Assembly: GCA_029254025.1 (NCBI GenBank) | Contig: JAQWYK010000002.1 | Span: forward strand, 62,001-126,000 | Direction of reading: 5' to 3' | DNA: 64,000 nt | DNA from: Crocinitomicaceae bacterium | GTDB taxonomy: Bacteria; Bacteroidota; Bacteroidia; Flavobacteriales_D; Crocinitomicaceae | Shown here: positions 45,856 to 53,784 of the stretch, piece after piece | Position numbering within the stretch: position 1 is the first letter of the stretch | Layout: each line of letters starts with the position of its first letter | The notes under the pieces: generated by a model | The model's database searches: none | Told to the model about the DNA's origin: nothing | What the model saw: the letters and a program-made list of their open reading frames with translations, nothing else | Translations under genes and position numbers: made by a program

Positions 45856-46746
45856 TTCAGAGATAGCCGTGTCGCGCTTGATTCGCTTTAGTAAGTACTG
45901 TCCGTATTGGGTTTTAAGTAAGAGTTGTGCTAATTTTTCTACTTGTTCTTTTGTAATAAAACCTTGTTCGTAAGCGATTTCTTCGATGCAGGCTACTTTT
46001 AATCCTTGTCGTTTTTCGATGGTTTGGATAAAACTTCCGGCCTCGAGTAAGGAGTCGTGAGTTCCCGTATCCAACCAAGCGTAGCCTCTGCCCATGATTT
46101 CTAACATCAACTGATTACGGTGAAGGTATTCTTCGTTAACGGAGGTGATTTCTAGTTCTCCTCTGTGAGAAGGTTGTACATTTTTAGCAATTTCAACCAC
46201 GTCATTTGTGTAAAAATAGAGTCCAACTACCGCGTAGTTCGATTTGGGTTCGGTTGGTTTCTCTTCAATCGAAATCACTTTTCCCTTGGCGTCAAACTCT
46301 GCTACTCCATATCTTTCAGGGTCGCTTACATAATATCCGAAGACTGTCGATTTGCGCTCATTTTCAAGGTTCTCTTTAGCAGACCTCAATAATTTTGTAA
46401 ATCCATGTCCATAAAAAATATTATCACCAAGTACCAAAGCAACATCATCATTTCCGATAAATTCTTCTCCAATTATAAATGCTTGCGCTAATCCATCTGG
46501 AGAAGGTTGTTCTTTGTATGCTAATGTTAATCCTAATTCGCTCCCATCACCAAGCAATTTTTCAAAATTTGGTAAATCTTCAGGAGTGGAGATAATGAGT
46601 ATTTCACGAATTCCAGCCAGCATCAATGCAGACAACGGATAATAAATCATCGGTTTGTCGTAAATTGCTAACAACTGTTTGGATACTCCTTTTGTGATGG
46701 GGTAAAGTCGTGTTCCGGATCCTCCGGCGAGTATGATTCCTTTCAT
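45844..46746 (-). CDS. rfbA: Glucose-1-phosphate thymidylyltransferase
   Basis: This 300-residue enzyme forms dTDP-glucose from dTTP and glucose-1-phosphate, the first step to dTDP-rhamnose. The N-terminal signature [23 protein letters not shown] is canonical, and [16 protein letters not shown] and [12 protein letters not shown] follow in the usual positions. [14 protein letters not shown] marks the sugar-binding region. The C-terminal codons are built from a TTTAGA-type repeat arm. pgi three genes upstream may supply hexose phosphate. Confidence 0.95.
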   Translation of the reverse strand: MKGIILAGGSGTRLYPITKGVSKQLLAIYDKPMIYYPLSALMLAGIREILIISTPEDLPNFEKLLGDGSELGLTLAYKEQPSPDGLAQAFIIGEEFIGNDDVALVLGDNIFYGHGFTKLLRSAKENLENERKSTVFGYYVSDPERYGVAEFDAKGKVISIEEKPTEPKSNYAVVGLYFYTNDVVEIAKNVQPSHRGELEITSVNEEYLHRNQLMLEIMGRGYAWLDTGTHDSLLEAGSFIQTIEKRQGLKVACIEEIAYEQGFITKEQVEKLAQLLLKTQYGQYLLKRIKRDTAISEFRI

Positions 46747-46760
46747 GATTGAGTTTTGAG

Positions 46761-46809
46761 TTTAGAACTTAGAGTTTAGAATTCTGAACTCTAAATTCTA
46801 AGTTCTAAA
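46761..46809. repeat. Long near-perfect inverted repeat between rmlA and rmlB
   Basis: Arms at 46761-46784 and 46786-46809 are 24 bases each, match at all but two positions, and are separated by one base. They are composed of TTTAGA, CTTAGA and GTTTAGA words. The right arm includes the last codons and stop of rmlB. As RNA it would be a very stable hairpin inside an operon. Confidence 0.85.
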
Positions 46810-47859
46810 TTTATAGGTTGATGCGTAATAATTTTGATATTCACCTGAGGTTACATTCCTGAGCCAGTCTGCGTTGTTGAGGTACCAATCGATGGTAATG
46901 CTTAGCCCTTCTTCAAAGGTTACCGACGGTTTCCATCCTAGTTCTTTGTTGATTTTCGAAGCATCTATCGCATAGCGGAGATCGTGCCCTGGTCGGTCTT
47001 TTACGCAGGTGATTAACTTTTCTGCTGTTCCTTTTTCTCTACCTAATTTCTCATCCATCTGAGCGCATAGAACATTCACTAAATCGATGTTTTTCCACTC
47101 ATTGAAACCGCCAATATTGTAAGTTTCATGATTTTTCCCTTTGTGAAATACTAAATCTATAGCAATAGCGTGGTCCACTACATACAACCAGTCACGTGTG
47201 TAATTACCATCCCCGTATACAGGCAATGGGGTGTCTGTTAAAATATTATTTATAAAAAGTGGTATTAATTTCTCAGGAAATTGATGTTGTCCATAGTTAT
47301 TGGAACAGTTTGTAATCACATAGGGCAAGCCGTATGTTTCACCATACGCCCTTACAAAATGATCAGAACTTGCTTTACTCGCAGAATATGGAGAGTTGGG
47401 GTCATAAGAAGTATTTTCTGTAAAGAGTCCAGATTCACCCAATGTTCCGTATACCTCATCCGTACTAATATGGTAAAAACGTTTATCTTTCCAGTTGTCT
47501 TTCCATAGGGATTTAAATTCGTTGAGTAAAACCATCGTCCCCAATATATTCGTTTTAGCAAAAGCAAGCGGATCTGTTATTGATCGGTCCACATGCGATT
47601 CAGCGGCCAAATGTATAACGGCATCAAATTGATGTTTTTGAAATATTGAATGGATGTAATCTTCATCCGTTATGTTCCCATGTAGAAAGCTATAATTGGA
47701 TGCGGTTTCAATGTCTTTTAAATTCTCCAAATTCCCTGCATAAGTCAAGGCATCTAAATTAAAGATGTGGTAACTTGGGTAATTGTTTACAAATCTTCTT
47801 ACAACGTGCGAGCCTATGAATCCTGCTCCTCCCGTGATTAAAATCTTTTTTCTCTCCAT
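46798..47859 (-). CDS. rfbB: dTDP-glucose 4,6-dehydratase
   Basis: This 353-residue extended SDR enzyme converts dTDP-glucose to dTDP-4-keto-6-deoxyglucose with tightly bound NAD. The motif GGAGFIGSHVVRRF, the HLAAESHVDRSI block, the catalytic ISTDEVYGTLG and YSASKASSDHFVRAYGETYGLP, and SNNYGQHQFPEKLIPL are all classic RmlB. Length is standard. It lies 9 bp before a nucleotidyltransferase gene stop and 51 bp before rmlA. Confidence 0.96.
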   Translation of the reverse strand: MERKKILITGGAGFIGSHVVRRFVNNYPSYHIFNLDALTYAGNLENLKDIETASNYSFLHGNITDEDYIHSIFQKHQFDAVIHLAAESHVDRSITDPLAFAKTNILGTMVLLNEFKSLWKDNWKDKRFYHISTDEVYGTLGESGLFTENTSYDPNSPYSASKASSDHFVRAYGETYGLPYVITNCSNNYGQHQFPEKLIPLFINNILTDTPLPVYGDGNYTRDWLYVVDHAIAIDLVFHKGKNHETYNIGGFNEWKNIDLVNVLCAQMDEKLGREKGTAEKLITCVKDRPGHDLRYAIDASKINKELGWKPSVTFEEGLSITIDWYLNNADWLRNVTSGEYQNYYASTYKFRT

Positions 47860-47868
47860 ACAATTAAA

Positions 47869-48357
47869 TTACCCCACCTTATTCATCTCCTTATCCGCTA
47901 CCACTTTTCTTAAGCCCGAGCTCGAAAACCGGTGATTTCTTTTATTGAAGTAGAATTCGATCCCATTTTCTTCACAAAACGTTCTTCCGGTGAAGTTTTT
48001 GTCTTTGTATTCGTCACCAATAATGCGCACATCTAATTTAAACGCGCGTAAAATATCTTCTAGGTCCTGTTCCGTAGCATACGGTACAATTTCATCCACG
48101 TATTTACATCCCTTTAACTGGATATAACGTTCTACAACCGTTTGAGAAGGCATGTTTTTCTCCGGCCGATCGATTGTCGGATCAGTTTGTAAGGCCGCAA
48201 TTAAATAATCGCATTGTGATTTAGCTTCTTCCAGCATTTTTATGTGCCCTGCATGTAAGAGGTCAAACGCGCTGAAGGTGATGCCTACGCGTTGCGATTT
48301 GCGTTGTGATATAGTTGTTTGCGCTTTTGGCGCTGATTTTTTCGATGTTGTTTTCAT
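47869..48357 (-). CDS. Adenylyl/glycerol-3-phosphate cytidylyltransferase-family nucleotidyltransferase
   Basis: This 162-residue protein has the nucleotidyltransferase signature GITFSAFDLLHAGHIKMLEEAK, with the HxGH motif (HAGH), and a C-terminal RFSSSGLRK. It belongs to the TagD/RfaE-C group that links CMP or ADP to a sugar or glycerol phosphate. The basic, Ser/Lys-rich first 20 residues precede the domain. Its donor substrate is unknown. It may modify the polysaccharide with a phospho-group. It lies between rmlB and pgi. Confidence 0.75.
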   Translation of the reverse strand: MKTTSKKSAPKAQTTISQRKSQRVGITFSAFDLLHAGHIKMLEEAKSQCDYLIAALQTDPTIDRPEKNMPSQTVVERYIQLKGCKYVDEIVPYATEQDLEDILRAFKLDVRIIGDEYKDKNFTGRTFCEENGIEFYFNKRNHRFSSSGLRKVVADKEMNKVG

Positions 48358-48365
48358 GTTGAGTT

Positions 48366-48412
48366 TTGAGTTTAGAATTTAGAGTTTTGAATTCGCCCGG
48401 ACTCTAAATTTC
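48366..48412. repeat. TTTAGA-type inverted repeat between nucleotidyltransferase gene and pgi
   Basis: AATTTAGAG at 48376-48384 pairs with CTCTAAATT at 48402-48410, with further repeat words (GAGTTTTGAGTTTAGA) at the left side. It is the weakest member of the family in this window. Confidence 0.65.
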
Positions 48413-48415
48413 CCA

Positions 48416-49945
48416 TTAGTTCGTCATTAATTTTTCTTTCGCTAGTTTCTTTCCCAGTTCCACGCCCCATTGATCAAAACTGAAGATGTTCCAGATGACT
48501 CCTTCTGCAAATACGCGGTGTTCATAAAGTCCCAGTAAGATCCCAATCGATGTTGGCGTTAGTTGCTTCAACTGTATCAAGGTGGAAGGTTTGTCTCCTG
48601 CATAAAACCGTTGAGGATGACTATGGTCTTGTCCTTCTAGCAGCGCTTGCAGTTGTGCGTAACAATTCTGATTGAGAATTGTGTGATGTACCGGGCTTGA
48701 GTGTGCTCGCTCGCTTATCGCTATAAATTGCGTTGGAATCAACAGCGTTCCTTGATGCAGCAATTGAAAGAACGAATGTTGGCTGTTGGTACCTTCTCCT
48801 CCAAAAATAATCGGAGCAGTAGCATACGCCACGTGTTCATTGTTGCGGTCTACTGATTTACCATTACTCTCCATAAAGGATTGTTGGAGGTAGTCCACTA
48901 ATTTTTTAAGACGGGAACTGTAGGGCAAAATCGCTTGTGTTTGACACTGCCAAAAATTGATATACCAAACGGTCAATAATGCATCTATAACAGGGATATT
49001 TGTGTCGAATTTTTCTTCAAAAAAGTGCGTATCGGCAACATGAGCTCCATCGAGTAGCGCCCGGTAGTTTTCAAAACCAATTGCGAGCGGTATACTTATT
49101 CCGGCAGCACTCCACAAGCTAAACCTTCCTGAAACCCACTCCCAGAAAAAATAGGTTTGAGCTGCATGAATCCCAAATTCTTCGACTGCGGGAAGTCCAT
49201 TTTCTGTGGTTACTGCAATAAAATGTTTTGCCAAGACTTCTTCTTCAAGATATCCTTGTTCGTGAAACCACTGTTTTGCACTCTGTGCATTGGTAATGGT
49301 CTCTGTCGTAGTAAATGTTTTGGAGACAACAACAAACAACGTCTTACTTGGACATACTTTATGCAGCACATCAGCCAAGCAGTCTCCATCGATGTTATTG
49401 ACATAATATGTTTGAATTCCTTTGTTGTAGTCGCGCAGCGCTTCATTCACGAAGGCCGGTCCGAGATCACTTCCTCCGATGCCGATATTCACAATCGTAT
49501 CAATCTGTGCTCCGCCGATTCCCTTCACGTTCTTAGCGTGGAGCGCATTACAGTACTCTTCGATCCGGCTCAACTGGATATCAATCGCTTTTCGAATATC
49601 CTCGCCCTCTAACTCAATATTATAACCACTTTTTGCGCGCAACGCGGTATGTAAAACAGCTCTATTTTCTGTTTCATTAATTTTCTCACCTGCTTTCAAT
49701 GCGCTCATCGCGGCATTCAATCCGCATTCCTCAGCGAGCGCTAATAATTCTTGAAAAATCTTCTCATTCAGGTAATTCTTCGAAAAATCAAACGTACAAT
49801 CCTGTAATTCTAATTGAGCAAGCCTTTGATTCCAATTTGTTGCTTCCAGTGTTGCTTTCAATGGAAACGTTTGGCCATAACTTTCCCTGATCTCTTTGAG
49901 ATTATTCCAGGATTTCGTTGTTATTGGATTAACTTTTGGAAACAT
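48416..49945 (-). CDS. pgi: Glucose-6-phosphate isomerase
   Basis: This 509-residue enzyme interconverts glucose-6-phosphate and fructose-6-phosphate. Signatures are NIGIGGSDLGPAF (sugar-phosphate binding), VVSKTFTTTET, VSGRFSLWSAAGIS, and the C-terminal FDQWGVELGKKLA. Length is somewhat short of E. coli (549) but complete. Its place in the surface-polysaccharide operon, next to the UpxY-type gene, would link central hexose phosphate to sugar-nucleotide supply. It may also be the organism's only copy. Confidence 0.95.
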   Translation of the reverse strand: MFPKVNPITTKSWNNLKEIRESYGQTFPLKATLEATNWNQRLAQLELQDCTFDFSKNYLNEKIFQELLALAEECGLNAAMSALKAGEKINETENRAVLHTALRAKSGYNIELEGEDIRKAIDIQLSRIEEYCNALHAKNVKGIGGAQIDTIVNIGIGGSDLGPAFVNEALRDYNKGIQTYYVNNIDGDCLADVLHKVCPSKTLFVVVSKTFTTTETITNAQSAKQWFHEQGYLEEEVLAKHFIAVTTENGLPAVEEFGIHAAQTYFFWEWVSGRFSLWSAAGISIPLAIGFENYRALLDGAHVADTHFFEEKFDTNIPVIDALLTVWYINFWQCQTQAILPYSSRLKKLVDYLQQSFMESNGKSVDRNNEHVAYATAPIIFGGEGTNSQHSFFQLLHQGTLLIPTQFIAISERAHSSPVHHTILNQNCYAQLQALLEGQDHSHPQRFYAGDKPSTLIQLKQLTPTSIGILLGLYEHRVFAEGVIWNIFSFDQWGVELGKKLAKEKLMTN

Positions 49946-50026
49946 ATTCTGAGTGTTTACCCCACGGCTTCGCCCTTGTTAGTCGCAAATAAAAGCGCTA
50001 ACTCATTGTTTTATAATTATTTATGA

Positions 50027-50068
50027 AGACCAATAAAACTAAGCTAACTGCTTTAATTTTATTGGTCT
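50027..50068 (-). terminator. 12-bp perfect hairpin straddling the upxY stop codon
   Basis: AGACCAATAAAA at 50027-50038 pairs perfectly with TTTTATTGGTCT at 50057-50068; the 18-base loop includes the upxY stop (50039-50041). The downstream flank is AT-rich but has no pure T tract, so it may be a terminator, an attenuator or an antiterminator recruitment site between upxY and pgi. Confidence 0.6.
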
Positions 50069-50575
50069 CACATGCGACTTGGGTATGTTCACTGTAAACT
50101 CTACATTGAGCGATTTCAGTTGCACCACCAAGCGGTGTTTGCCGTTGATCGAAAGAAGGTTACCAACGACACCCGTAAAATTCCCACGTATTACCTCCAC
50201 GGGGTCTCCGTGGCGAAAGTTGCAAGTTTCATGTGCTTCAATCATTTCACCATTCCATTCTTTTACGAGAATTTGGAGATTCTCCACTTCTTGCTGGGTA
50301 ACCAATGCAGGTTTTCCAAATTCCTTCAGAATTCCCGTAACATGTGGGAAATCATAGAGGGAATAGGTATCCGTTAAGATGTTTTGAACAAAGACAACAC
50401 CAGGAATCAATGGCACTTCGACCTTTTTTTTCCGGTCGCTCCACTGACGCATCACACAATACGAAGGCAGGAATGCTGAAATTCCTGCAGTCGTTAGTTG
50501 TTGATATATCTTTTTTTCGGTCCTTGGTTTCGTCTTTAAAACTAGCCAAGAAACATTCGATGTTTCTCTCTCCAT
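50039..50575 (-). CDS. UpxY-type NusG-family transcription antiterminator
   Basis: This 178-residue NusG paralogue has the NGN domain (WLVLKTKPRTEKKIYQQL, LIPGVVFVQNI) and a C-terminal KOW segment (FRHGDPVEVIRGNFTGVVGNLL, and HRLVVQLKSLNVEFTVNIP). Its relatives (UpxY of Bacteroides) bind RNA polymerase near the leader of their own capsule operon and prevent early termination. It is the second gene of this locus and the first after the long 5' gap. The hairpin at its stop codon and the repeat hairpins downstream are candidate pause or termination points that it could override. Confidence 0.88.
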   Translation of the reverse strand: MERETSNVSWLVLKTKPRTEKKIYQQLTTAGISAFLPSYCVMRQWSDRKKKVEVPLIPGVVFVQNILTDTYSLYDFPHVTGILKEFGKPALVTQQEVENLQILVKEWNGEMIEAHETCNFRHGDPVEVIRGNFTGVVGNLLSINGKHRLVVQLKSLNVEFTVNIPKSHVRPIKLKQLA

Positions 50576-50642
50576 AGCTACTAATAGCTCAATTCTCGCA
50601 ACAAGCCGATAAATATTTATTTTTCATCGACAAACTAGCTTG

Positions 50643-50650
50643 CAAATATA
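50643..50650 (-). promoter_or_regulatory. -7 promoter element upstream of the UpxY-type gene
   Basis: Minus strand TATATTTG, an exact TAnnTTTG match, lies 68 bp before the upxY ATG. TTTTCG is found about 18 bp further up. The 5' leader of about 60 bases contains CGATAAATATTTATT and a partner ATCG, a weak stem that may matter for antitermination. Confidence 0.5.
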
Positions 50651-50815
50651 TAGCTATTCCCTCGAAAATCTATGATGTTCGTTAGTTTTTTGGAGGAGTT
50701 GAGGTTAAGGTTTTGTTAAGGGGAATAATTAGTCAATAAGGACGGTGATCATTATATAGAGAGAGAATTTGATTGTCTCATTGCAACATTGTTTCATTGT
50801 ATCATTAAAACTTTG

Positions 50816-51799
50816 TCACATTTCCTTCATGATATACTCAATCGTTTCCATGAGTCCTTTATCTAGATTGTGGGTTGGAATATATCCGAGTAGCTTTCTT
50901 GCTTTTTCAATACTCGCTAGAGAGTGAGGAATATCGCCTTGACGTTCTGGTCCATGAAGGACTTCAATGTCCGCGATTTCAGGTTGAAATTCCGAAAGGT
51001 ATTTCTTTAGCAGCGTTGTAAGCTGAAGAAGCGTTGCACGCTCACCCACCGCAGTATTGAAAACTTGACCAACGGCTTGGAGGTTAGTCGTGGTGCCAGC
51101 TAAGTGATTCATCTGGATAACGTTATCAATGTAGGTGAAATCCCGAGAATTATCTCCTGTACCATTGATTGTTGGCGATTGTCCGTTGCGTAAAAGGTAT
51201 ACAAATTTAGGTATAACTGCTGCATATGCCCCATCCGGCGATTGACGGCGGCCATATACGTTAAAGTATCTCAAACCGATGCATTCCAGCCCGTAATTTA
51301 ATCCGAATACATGGGCATATAATTCATTTACATATTTTGTTACCGCGTAAGGTGACAAAGGCATCCCGATATTTTCTTCAACCTTCGGTAATTCTTGAGA
51401 GTCACCATAGGTAGAAGAACTTGCGGCATAAATAAACCGTTTCACTCCTGCATTTCGAGCAGCGAGTAACATGTTCAAAAAGCCCGTGATATTGACATCA
51501 TTTGTGGTCTGGGGATCATTCAATGAACGCGGAACAGACCCCAAGGCAGCCTGATGAAGGACTAATTCCGAGCCTGCTACTGCCCTGGTGCAATCTTGAA
51601 AATTTCGAATATCCCCTTCAATCAACGTGAAATTCGGGTGATCTTTGAAGCTTGAAAGATTTTCATGCCTCCCTGTAACGAAGTTATCCAAACAAATAAC
51701 ATGGTTATTACAGTTCAATAAATCTTCACAAAGGTTGGAGCCAATAAAACCAGCACCACCGGTCACCAATACGTTCGAGTTTTCTATGCGATTAGACAT
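50816..51799 (-). CDS. UDP-N-acetylglucosamine 4-epimerase (WbpP/Gne-like)
   Basis: This 327-residue extended SDR enzyme likely interconverts UDP-GlcNAc and UDP-GalNAc (or similar). Signatures are GGAGFIGSNLCEDLL, VLHQAALGSVPRSLNDPQTT, AASSSTYGDSQELPKVEE, and YAVTKYVNELYAHVF (YxxxK), which match WbpP/VipB-type enzymes that carry a characteristic SVPRSL block. It would provide UDP-GalNAc-type donors to the initiating transferase. It is separated from upxY by 240 bp and faces the same direction. Confidence 0.88.
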   Translation of the reverse strand: MSNRIENSNVLVTGGAGFIGSNLCEDLLNCNNHVICLDNFVTGRHENLSSFKDHPNFTLIEGDIRNFQDCTRAVAGSELVLHQAALGSVPRSLNDPQTTNDVNITGFLNMLLAARNAGVKRFIYAASSSTYGDSQELPKVEENIGMPLSPYAVTKYVNELYAHVFGLNYGLECIGLRYFNVYGRRQSPDGAYAAVIPKFVYLLRNGQSPTINGTGDNSRDFTYIDNVIQMNHLAGTTTNLQAVGQVFNTAVGERATLLQLTTLLKKYLSEFQPEIADIEVLHGPERQGDIPHSLASIEKARKLLGYIPTHNLDKGLMETIEYIMKEM

Positions 51800-51822
51800 G
51801 GAGCGAAGATAGGAAAATTAAT

Positions 51823-51860
51823 TCGTCAATTTGACAATTCAGACAATTATTCAATGGGGA
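51823..51860. repeat. CAATTTGACAATT-type repeat words upstream of the epimerase gene
   Basis: GTCAATTTGACAATTCAGAC and ATGGGGACAATT recur here, like the octanucleotide region upstream of wza (there followed by GATGGGGACAATT). The two sites lie near opposite ends of the polysaccharide locus. Confidence 0.5.
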
Positions 51861-52018
51861 CAATTTCGAGATATACCTGCGTTTTGAGTCCTAATCAACA
51901 ACTAATCTGCGTGTTCCTCTGCGCCTCTTCGGTAAAAAGATAGTCAATCGTCTGGAAAGAAATTGTTCATTTATTCGGGAACACACTCATTGCCCTCATT
52001 GACCAAGTGATAATTTAT

Positions 52019-53188
52019 CTATCCTCTCGGATTCGAAAAAGTATTCACATCAAACCCTGTGATTTCTTTGTCGCACAGGATTACCATTCGCTCAATGATG
52101 TTTCTCAGCTCACGTATATTACCGGTCCAATTGGTGTTCTTTAATGCTTCGAGCGCATCATTTGTAAATTTTTTTCTAGGAATTCCGTGTTCTGCGCAGA
52201 CCATTGTTAAGAAATGATCAGCAAGCAATGGAATATCTGATTTTCGATCGTTGAGTGAGGGAACATGCAACAAAATAACGCTTAATCGGTGGAAAAGGTC
52301 TTCACGGAAGTTGCCCTCTTCAATTTCTTTACGCAGGTTTTTATTAGTTGCCGCTATGACGCGAGGTGATACTGAGATATTTTTTTCTCCACCCACACGT
52401 TGAATCGTATTTTCTTGTAATGCACGAAGGACTTTCGCTTGTGCAGAAGCACTCATATCACCAATCTCATCGAGGAACAACGTTCCTCCAGAGGCTAATT
52501 CGAATTTTCCCTTCTTTTGTTTAACCGCCGAAGTAAACGCACCCTTCTCGTGACCAAACAATTCGCTTTCAATTAATTCCGAAGGAATTGCAGGACAGTT
52601 TACTTCAATAAATGGTTCATCTTTTCTTCCACTGTTATCGTGTAAGGAACGAGCGACTAACTCCTTTCCCGTACCGTTTTCCCCTGTAATCAAAACGCGT
52701 GCATCACTGGGAGCGACTTTAGCAATCATCTCCTTAATTTTCAAAATTTCTGGCGTTTCACCAATGATGGACGAACCCTTGAAGCGCTGAACTGTCTTCT
52801 TTAAGATTTTCGTTTCTTCCACTAATGTCTGCTTATCTTTCGCATTTCGAATGGTGACTAAAATTCGATTTAAATCCAGCGGTTTTTCGATGAAATCGAA
52901 TGCACCTCTTTTAATCGCCTCTACCGCAGTTTCAATATTTCCGTGGCCAGAAATCATTATGATAGGACTTTCGACTTTTTCTTTTTGGAGTTCTGTTAAC
53001 ACATCCATCCCATCCATTTTGGGCATTTTAATGTCACAGAAAATAATATCATATGCTTGCGCCTTGGCCTTCTCGAGTCCAACGAGCCCATCTTCTGCTT
53101 CATCTACTTCAAAATTTTCAAATTCAAGTATTTCGCCCAATGCTCTACGAATGCTTTTCTCGTCATCTATGATTAAAATTTTTGCCAT
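52019..53188 (-). CDS. NtrC-type response regulator without DNA-binding domain
   Basis: This 389-residue protein has an N-terminal receiver domain with phosphoacceptor Asp52 (FCDIKMPKMDG) and a sigma-54-type AAA+ domain (Walker A GENGTGKELVA; Walker B GTLFLDEIGD; the R-finger region NFREDLFHRLSVI). The sigma-54 contact loop reads GAFTSA where GAFTGA is standard; this variant occurs in the family. The protein ends after NIRELRNIIERMVILC, so the C-terminal Fis-like helix-turn-helix is absent. It could activate transcription from solution or act on another protein. No kinase is adjacent. Confidence 0.88.
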   Translation of the reverse strand: MAKILIIDDEKSIRRALGEILEFENFEVDEAEDGLVGLEKAKAQAYDIIFCDIKMPKMDGMDVLTELQKEKVESPIIMISGHGNIETAVEAIKRGAFDFIEKPLDLNRILVTIRNAKDKQTLVEETKILKKTVQRFKGSSIIGETPEILKIKEMIAKVAPSDARVLITGENGTGKELVARSLHDNSGRKDEPFIEVNCPAIPSELIESELFGHEKGAFTSAVKQKKGKFELASGGTLFLDEIGDMSASAQAKVLRALQENTIQRVGGEKNISVSPRVIAATNKNLRKEIEEGNFREDLFHRLSVILLHVPSLNDRKSDIPLLADHFLTMVCAEHGIPRKKFTNDALEALKNTNWTGNIRELRNIIERMVILCDKEITGFDVNTFSNPRG

Positions 53189-53204
53189 ATCCTAAACCTG
53201 TGGT

Positions 53205-53709
53205 GAAGGTCAAAAATAGCATTTTTTTGAAGAATTTAGGGTACAGTATATCATACCTTTTTTACAGGCGGATTTCTTGAATCAAAATCAATGGATTCTT
53301 CATATTCTCGATGTTACCAATAAAAACGAAGTTGTAAACGCACTTGAAACGAACCAAATTGAATTGGCCTTGGTATCTATCCTACCGCAGCACCTGGGAT
53401 TAGAGCATGAAGACTTCATGGAAAACAAGCTTTATTTCGTTGGTAAGAAACGTTCTACTACGTCAAAAAAACAATCGCAAACTAAAGTATTTAATGAGCA
53501 TCCCATCACTTATCGCGAACAGGGTTCTGGTACACGTATAACTACGGAAGCGTTTTTACGTGCACAAGAAATTCCTGCCTATACCAAGCTCGAATTGTCC
53601 TCGAATGAAGCCAATAAACAGGTATTACTGCGGGACTCGGTTACTCTGTAAGCCTCAAATTGGCATTCAAAAAGAACTTGTGCAACGGCTCGAAACGGCT
53701 AATTTTTAA
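53205..53709 (+). pseudogene. Decayed LysR-family regulator
   Basis: A continuous 124-residue ORF at 53277-53651 is only part of a LysR substrate-binding domain. In frame before its TTG, the sequence continues as YIIPFLQADFLNQNQ, and inside are LDVTNKNEVVNALE, QIELALVSILP and YREQGSGTRITTEAFL. After the stop at 53649, a shifted frame continues GIQKELV, the usual next block. The helix-turn-helix part and the C-terminus are missing. The remnant is therefore a dead gene between the NtrC-type gene and the polyprenyl synthase gene, not a functional small protein. Confidence 0.78.
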
Positions 53710-53770
53710 TGCTTCGAACAAATTCACTTCTGAAAGGTTGAATACCTGCGGCAAAATGTGTTTTAAAAGG

Positions 53771-53778
53771 TATATTTG
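53771..53778 (+). promoter_or_regulatory. -7 promoter element giving a leaderless polyprenyl synthase mRNA
   Basis: TATATTTG, then CACTCG, then ATG at 53785. The expected start of transcription, about 7 bp after the element, would coincide with the start codon. Confidence 0.5.
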
Positions 53779-53784
53779 CACTCG

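Noticed and set aside
53277-53651. Independent 124-residue LysR-like protein
   Set aside because: Homologous sequence continues on both sides of the ORF in the same or shifted frame. It lacks the helix-turn-helix and begins with TTG in the middle of a domain, so it is a fragment.
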